Shown: piece after piece, positions 59,634 to 64,000 of the stretch
How positions within the stretch are numbered: position 1 is the stretch's first letter
Layout: every line of letters starts with the position of its first letter
DNA from: Promethearchaeota archaeon
Lineage (GTDB): Archaea > Asgardarchaeota > Lokiarchaeia > Sigyniarchaeales > Promethearchaeaceae
Assembly: GCA_016933055.1 (NCBI GenBank)
Contig: JAFGBS010000009.1
Span: 633,590 to 697,589 of the forward strand
DNA: 64,000 nt
Direction: 5' to 3'
Made by a program: the position numbers and the translations under genes
Notes under the pieces: model-generated
What the model was told of the DNA's origin: nothing
Seen by the model: only the letters and a program-made list of their open reading frames with translations
The model's database searches: none

Positions 59634-60911
59634 TTAAGTCCCTTCTTCAAAACCCATTACGTAACGTCTTTGTTCTTCTGTCCATTCGTCAATTTCGATT
59701 CCCATGGTTTGTAATTTGAGAAATCCGACTTGATTATCAATATCTTCGGGAACCTTGATTATTCCCGGATTGAAGATTTCTCTATTCTCAATGATGTATT
59801 TGGAAATAAGCGATTGTAAAGCGAAACTCTGATCCATCACCTCTGCGGGATGACCTTCAGAAAGTACTAAATTCGCAAGGCGACCTTGTCCTAGCAAATA
59901 AATCTTATTTTCATTGGGTAAAGTGAGTTCCTCAACATCTTTTCGAATATTTTTTCGCGTTGTAGCATATGCGTATAGGTCTTTTGTGGCAATTTCAATA
60001 TCAAAATGACCTAGATTTCCGAGAATACATCCATCTTTGAGTTTATCAAAATGCTTCCTGGCAACTACATCACTACATCCAGTTGCAGTAAACACCACAT
60101 CAGCTTGGCTAATTGCATCATCCATTTTCATCACTTGGTACCCTGCATAGGTAGCTTTAAGAGCAGCAATGGGATCAATTTCAGTTACAATTACTTTTGC
60201 TCCTAATCCACGCGCACGCAATGCCATTCCACTAGAGCAGTGTCCGTAGCCTGCAATTACTACAGTCTTACCCGCAAATAATATATGCATTCCATAAATC
60301 GCAGAAACTATTCCTTGACCAGTACCTAGTTCATTATCAAACTCGTTTTTACATCGAGCATCATTAACTGGGAATAAAGGTATTTTCAAATTACCACTAG
60401 CTTCCATAGACTCAAAACGCTTGACTCCCGTGGTAGTTTCTTCTTGGCAGGCAATTATTCCATTTTTAATTAGATCTGGATATTCTTTATGGGCAGTCAC
60501 TATCAGATCTCCTCCATCATCAATTAAGATGTGAGGTTTCGCATCTAGTACTTGTCGAACACACCAATAATATTCCTCATTTGTGTTTCCATGCCATGCA
60601 TATACATGCACACCATCTTCTACCATCGCAGCGGCTGCATCATCTTGGGTGGAAAGTGGGTTGGACCCACACATATAAACCTCAGCACCTCCAGCCATTA
60701 AAGTTCGAGCTAAATTCCCTGTTTCTTTGGTCACGTGCAAACATGCTCCAATTCTAATACCTTTTAGTGGTTTATTCTTGGAGAAATCTTCCCGGATAAT
60801 ACCTGCTGTCACAGGCATTTTCCTTCCGGCCAAGTATAATCCTTCCCTACCTTTTTCTGCTAATTTTATATCTGCAACTTTATATCCTTCAGTCATATAC
60901 ATTAGATTCAT
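59634..60911 (-). CDS. ahcY: S-adenosylhomocysteinase
   Basis: This 425-residue NAD-dependent enzyme hydrolyses S-adenosylhomocysteine to adenosine and homocysteine, recycling methyl groups. Markers are GARIHVTKETGNL-like ACLHVTKETGNL, GSNPLSTQDDAAAAM, DDGGDLI, EETTTGVKR, NDARCKNEFDN, the NAD-binding VVIAGYGHCSSGMALRARG, FTATGCSDVV and NLGHFDIEI. The C-terminal tail lacks the long extension of some bacteria, as usual in archaea. It is divergent from the Lrp-like regulator at 61022. Confidence 0.95.
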   Translation of the reverse strand: MNLMYMTEGYKVADIKLAEKGREGLYLAGRKMPVTAGIIREDFSKNKPLKGIRIGACLHVTKETGNLARTLMAGGAEVYMCGSNPLSTQDDAAAAMVEDGVHVYAWHGNTNEEYYWCVRQVLDAKPHILIDDGGDLIVTAHKEYPDLIKNGIIACQEETTTGVKRFESMEASGNLKIPLFPVNDARCKNEFDNELGTGQGIVSAIYGMHILFAGKTVVIAGYGHCSSGMALRARGLGAKVIVTEIDPIAALKATYAGYQVMKMDDAISQADVVFTATGCSDVVARKHFDKLKDGCILGNLGHFDIEIATKDLYAYATTRKNIRKDVEELTLPNENKIYLLGQGRLANLVLSEGHPAEVMDQSFALQSLISKYIIENREIFNPGIIKVPEDIDNQVGFLKLQTMGIEIDEWTEEQRRYVMGFEEGT

Positions 60912-61021
60912 ATAATTTCATTTAAGGTTAATTATTGTTTGTAAAAATAGTTACATTTCTATACTAAATTAATAATATGACTATTAAGTGTTAAATTATA
61001 TGGGGATTATAGTTAACACAT

Positions 61022-61804
61022 ATGAAAATCTCTGTTAATCAACGTCGACTTCTCAATATTCTGTACACAAATTCCCGCATCACTAATATTGAATTGGGTG
61101 AAATTTTACAAAAAAGTCGCCAAACTGTTTGGCAGTACTTGAAAAAACTCAATTTAAATGGTGCTGGATTCGAGAAAATACAAATACATAATCCCAATCG
61201 AGAAGACAATCGCATTTTTTTTGTAGAAATAAAGACAAATCCCGAAGAACCTGAAATAATTACAAAATTGAGCTCTATATTTGCTACAAAATCTATTGAT
61301 GGCATCATTGGAACTACATCTTTGATGGTTAAGTTCCAAGTTCGGACAAGTGAAGAATTTCGAGCGGTTTTACGTAAAATCGATTCGATTATCGCGAAAT
61401 CTCGATTTCAGTTCTATCACGTCATAGATATCCTAAATGTGTTCAAGGAGGCTGGACATGTATTTTCAGAAAATCTAGAAGAGACATTTCATACAATACG
61501 ATTATCTAATAAACTCATTTCTCAAACTGACTTTCCTTATAAATGGTATATTCAATTAATTCCAAAAATATTGACCGAATATAATGAGATCGCAGAAAAC
61601 TTCCTCGCTCCTAAAGATCAAATTATCGATCTATATCGAACTGGTCAAGAATTTGGACTCCTTGCAGTAGTACGAACACAATCAAAAGAAAAATACAGCG
61701 CAATGATCCAAGATTTATATTCAACTGGTAAATTTCAAGATTCCCATACAATTTTTGTTCTGGACGAACGCCTTCCTTCCACATTTAAGCCTTTCAGAAT
61801 ATAG
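61022..61804 (+). CDS. Lrp/AsnC-like transcription regulator with long C-terminal half
   Basis: This 260-residue protein has an N-terminal winged helix-turn-helix (residues about 5-45: NQRRLLNILYTNSRITNIELGEILQKSRQTVWQYLKKL). A ligand-binding RAM-like domain follows (residues about 65-130, FVEIKTNPEEPEII and IIGTTSLMVKFQVRT), plus a second part with LLAVVRTQSKEKYSAM that may be another RAM-like repeat. Standard Lrp members are about 150 residues, so this is the long archaeal form. It is divergent from ahcY across a 110-base spacer and may respond to a methionine-cycle metabolite; that is inference. Confidence 0.78.
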   Translation: MKISVNQRRLLNILYTNSRITNIELGEILQKSRQTVWQYLKKLNLNGAGFEKIQIHNPNREDNRIFFVEIKTNPEEPEIITKLSSIFATKSIDGIIGTTSLMVKFQVRTSEEFRAVLRKIDSIIAKSRFQFYHVIDILNVFKEAGHVFSENLEETFHTIRLSNKLISQTDFPYKWYIQLIPKILTEYNEIAENFLAPKDQIIDLYRTGQEFGLLAVVRTQSKEKYSAMIQDLYSTGKFQDSHTIFVLDERLPSTFKPFRI

Positions 61805-61840
61805 AAAAAAGTTTATTTTTGCCTCTACGCTTAACTCTTT

Positions 61841-63961
61841 ATGTTTAGGATGGATATACTTTCAGAAGATGGATTTGCTCGACTCTGTAAACTTCATATC
61901 AAACAAGAAAACCTGAAAATCAATACTCCTGCCTACATTCTACCAATCTCTGATTTTCTTTCGAAATTTCCGTCCTATCTTAATCTTGCAAACAAAAACA
62001 ATGTGATATATTCAATTTCTCACTATGCACAACATCTGCCAACGAACTTGGATCATCACCTGACATTATGTAACGAGAATACCACATATTATAATGGTGT
62101 TACAGAGGAACCGGAAGCTTATATTCCAAACATTTCTTCTTCACCTTCTCGTGTTTGCTTTTTTTTCTCAAAACAGTGTCCTTCAATATTTTTTTCTGAT
62201 GAATTTGCTATTGAATGGTATAAGACCTTTTTTGAAGAAATATTTTCAGAGATTCAACAAAATCCAGAAAAATTTCGACAATTAGGAGGATTTGGGCTCA
62301 TAGTAAATTTACAGCATATTATAAATTATGAATTATTAGAACCAGTTCTTCGAGAATATTTAGATCACCCTATTATTAAGGAACATCTATTAGCTATCGA
62401 GTTTCAAGGATTATTCGATAATAAATTAGATTACTCCTCATCAATAAACTTCTTTTTTCATCTGAAATCACTTCTTCCCGCTGATGTATTGTATATCGCT
62501 TCTGGGAACATTAAACCGTATGAATATGGATTTATTATTAGTCTGGGATTTGATGCAATAGATTTAACCTATTTGATATATTCAGGATTTTCGGGATTAT
62601 ATTTTCATCATGAGGAGGAAATGGAATGGGTACGAAAATTGAATTCAGAAGATGATTTTGCATGCGTATGCGAGTTTTGTAAAATTTTGCAAGACAATAT
62701 CTCTTCCTCGGAATCTAATATTATCTCCTCCGAATATTATGCATTAATTGCGTTACATAATGTTAGTATGGGTCTTGTGGAATTAGATCGTATTCGAAAT
62801 AATATTAAAAATGGTAGTATCAGCACATATGTAGAAAAAAAATCAAACTATTCCCTATTTCTCCTTAGCGCACTCCGATATTTACGAAAAACCTACAAAA
62901 ACCAGTTAACTCGTGTGCAATCTTTGAACAAAAGCACGAATTTACCTTGCACTAGTTCTTTATCATATTCAAATCCAAATGTTGAGAAATTCCGAAGATC
63001 AGTTATGGCAAACGTGGAACCTAATTCTGAGACACGAATATGCATTTTTTTACCTTGTAGTATGGTAAAGCCCTATTCGAAGTCTAAATCTCACAGAAAG
63101 TTCCATAAAATAATCCGTAGCGCATCTCGAAAATGGAATAAATATATCTCGGAAGTAATTATCACATCTCCTCTTAGTCTTGTTCCCCGAGAATTAGAAG
63201 AAGTATTTCCTGCAGCTCATTATGATATTTCCGTAACAGGGGATTGGGATGCTGAAGAACTTACTATTACCGCAGATGGTATTGTAAGTTGGATCGAAAA
63301 ACTCCCAATAGATGTGAAATTAATTGGTTTTCTTCATGGTGGTTACAAACAAGCATTTGAACTTGCTCTGTTAAAACTCAAAGATGAAAAACAACTCTAT
63401 TATGACTATTCAATCGTACAGGATAATGATTCTTTCAAGAAGCTAATCGAAGAATCTATTCAATCCTTAGAATTGAATCATAAAAAGAATAAGGTCGATA
63501 GTTCTCTTTCTCGAGAAGAACTTACAATTAAAATGCTAGCAGACTTCCAATTAGGGGTTGGAGCTGGAAAAATATTGATAGGAACTACTGCTCGGTTCCT
63601 TCAATCTCGTAACGAATTGTATAAAACCATCGTAGGATTTGAGAGTTATGGAAAGCTTCAACTGGCGAGATATGATCGATCGTCCGGACACATAAGATTA
63701 AATTATCACGGAGGGGAGAAACTTAAAAATCATTCTAATATTTCTGTCGTTTTAAACACTTCAGATATAACAGGCACAACCATATTCAAACCTGCTATCG
63801 CAAAAGTGGGAGAAAACTTATGTTCTGGTGATGAGATTGTCATATTGGGACCACAGAATGAATATCTAGGCATAGGATCTTTAATTGTGAACAGTAACAC
63901 TGTTGCCCGAATGAGAAGAGGAGCGGTCGTAAAAATCCGTAAAATGAAAAAAGAGGTTTGA
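61841..63961 (+). CDS. arcS: Archaeosine synthase (ArcS/TgtA2-like)
   Basis: This 706-residue protein of three parts makes archaeosine from preQ0 at position 15 of archaeal tRNA. The N-terminal TGT-like domain keeps the zinc site (CVCEFCKI and a distal His in ALHNVS) but looks catalytically degenerate. The central DUF5591 domain has the ArcS signature PCSMVKPYSKSKSHRKF. The C-terminal PUA domain (residues about 630-705, VVLNTSDITGTTIFKP, ARMRRGAVVKIR) binds RNA. A start at ATG 61841 or 61850 is possible. The true tgtA transglycosylase is not in the window. Assignment to ArcS rests mainly on the PCSxxKPYSxSxSH motif. Confidence 0.85.
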   Translation: MFRMDILSEDGFARLCKLHIKQENLKINTPAYILPISDFLSKFPSYLNLANKNNVIYSISHYAQHLPTNLDHHLTLCNENTTYYNGVTEEPEAYIPNISSSPSRVCFFFSKQCPSIFFSDEFAIEWYKTFFEEIFSEIQQNPEKFRQLGGFGLIVNLQHIINYELLEPVLREYLDHPIIKEHLLAIEFQGLFDNKLDYSSSINFFFHLKSLLPADVLYIASGNIKPYEYGFIISLGFDAIDLTYLIYSGFSGLYFHHEEEMEWVRKLNSEDDFACVCEFCKILQDNISSSESNIISSEYYALIALHNVSMGLVELDRIRNNIKNGSISTYVEKKSNYSLFLLSALRYLRKTYKNQLTRVQSLNKSTNLPCTSSLSYSNPNVEKFRRSVMANVEPNSETRICIFLPCSMVKPYSKSKSHRKFHKIIRSASRKWNKYISEVIITSPLSLVPRELEEVFPAAHYDISVTGDWDAEELTITADGIVSWIEKLPIDVKLIGFLHGGYKQAFELALLKLKDEKQLYYDYSIVQDNDSFKKLIEESIQSLELNHKKNKVDSSLSREELTIKMLADFQLGVGAGKILIGTTARFLQSRNELYKTIVGFESYGKLQLARYDRSSGHIRLNYHGGEKLKNHSNISVVLNTSDITGTTIFKPAIAKVGENLCSGDEIVILGPQNEYLGIGSLIVNSNTVARMRRGAVVKIRKMKKEV

Positions 63962-63966
63962 ATCTA

Positions 63967-64000
63967 ATGACTAATAAGAAAATTGCTGACTTAATTCAAG
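63967..64000 (+). CDS. Start of a further gene, cut by the window edge
   Basis: ATG 63967, preceded by GAGGTTT eleven bases upstream, opens an uninterrupted frame (MTNKKIADLIQ) to the window end, five bases after the arcS stop. It is probably the next gene of the arcS transcript. Eleven residues are too few to name it. Confidence 0.45.
   Translation, partial: MTNKKIADLIQ

Noticed and set aside
1..64000. CRISPR arrays, tRNA or rRNA genes, insertion sequences
   Set aside because: I looked for regularly spaced repeats, cloverleaf-like segments and transposase motifs and found none; a tRNA with an intron could still be missed by eye.

Overview
The window (AT-rich, 64 kb) reads as chromosome of an Asgard archaeon (Promethearchaeota), plausibly a Lokiarchaeia-like hydrogen-using lineage; I cannot place it more finely. 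The evidence is an ESCRT-III (CHMP-type) protein, a Rab/Ras-like small GTPase, a Get3/ArsA-type ATPase and archaeal information genes (pheS/pheT, DnaG primase, SecE, archaeosine synthase) beside an archaeal H2 and ferredoxin energy module (Mvh hydrogenase, Hdr, 2-oxoacid:ferredoxin oxidoreductase). Several promoters look leaderless (a TATA box about 25-27 nt before the start codon); genes inside operons tend to carry Shine-Dalgarno-like GAGG/GGAG motifs and ATGA/GTGA overlaps.

Layout. 1-3.2 kb: a partial secreted protein and a translationally coupled pair of unknown proteins. 3.2-4.1 kb: decayed DNA with a truncated epimerase fragment. 4.1-6.7 kb: a metal- or thiol-linked operon (thioredoxin-fold proteins, DUF318 permease, frameshifted DGC zinc protein) divergent from an ArsR regulator with a long palindromic operator. 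6.7-9.4 kb: P5C dehydrogenase with an apparent CTG start, a small unknown protein and an iron-sulfur flavoprotein. 9.7-15.4 kb: a catabolic cluster (AtuA/DUF1446, DUF4387, regulator, fumarylacetoacetase-family enzyme, D-2-hydroxyacid dehydrogenase) divergent from an MFS transporter. 15.6-28 kb: MDR reductase, zinc-ribbon membrane protein, a start-less ORF, an ABC-2 exporter divergent from two tandem GbsR/MarR-like regulators that share two inverted 19-bp operators, 3-hydroxyacyl-CoA dehydrogenase, NERD-helicase, membrane proteins, MFS exporter and a sugar-nucleotide epimerase.

28.2-40.3 kb is the centrepiece: a tightly packed minus-strand run of 13 genes, korDABC-hdrA-mvhDGA-protease-hdrCB-tfrB-tfrA. 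It joins 2-oxoacid (probably 2-oxoglutarate):ferredoxin oxidoreductase, a H2-oxidising flavin-bifurcating Mvh/Hdr complex and a fumarate reductase-like pair. The simplest reading is H2-driven bifurcation that reduces ferredoxin (for reductive 2-oxoacid synthesis) while sending high-potential electrons to fumarate or a disulfide. A 20-bp palindrome lies upstream.

40.7-48.3 kb: membrane protein, membrane-anchored metallophosphoesterase, GPH-type transporter, then a eukaryote-like island: HEAT-repeat protein divergent from a Rab-like GTPase, a TPR/MIT-like helical protein, ESCRT-III with a MIM1-like C-terminus, and a low-molecular-weight phosphatase. 48.4-64 kb: mostly housekeeping (coaD/PPAT with an N-terminal frame problem at a TACAA repeat, pheS-pheT, secE, dnaG, MFS, Get3-like ATPase, ahcY, an Lrp-like regulator, arcS), plus a thioredoxin next to a four-domain thioredoxin protein laid out active-inactive-inactive-active like eukaryotic PDI.
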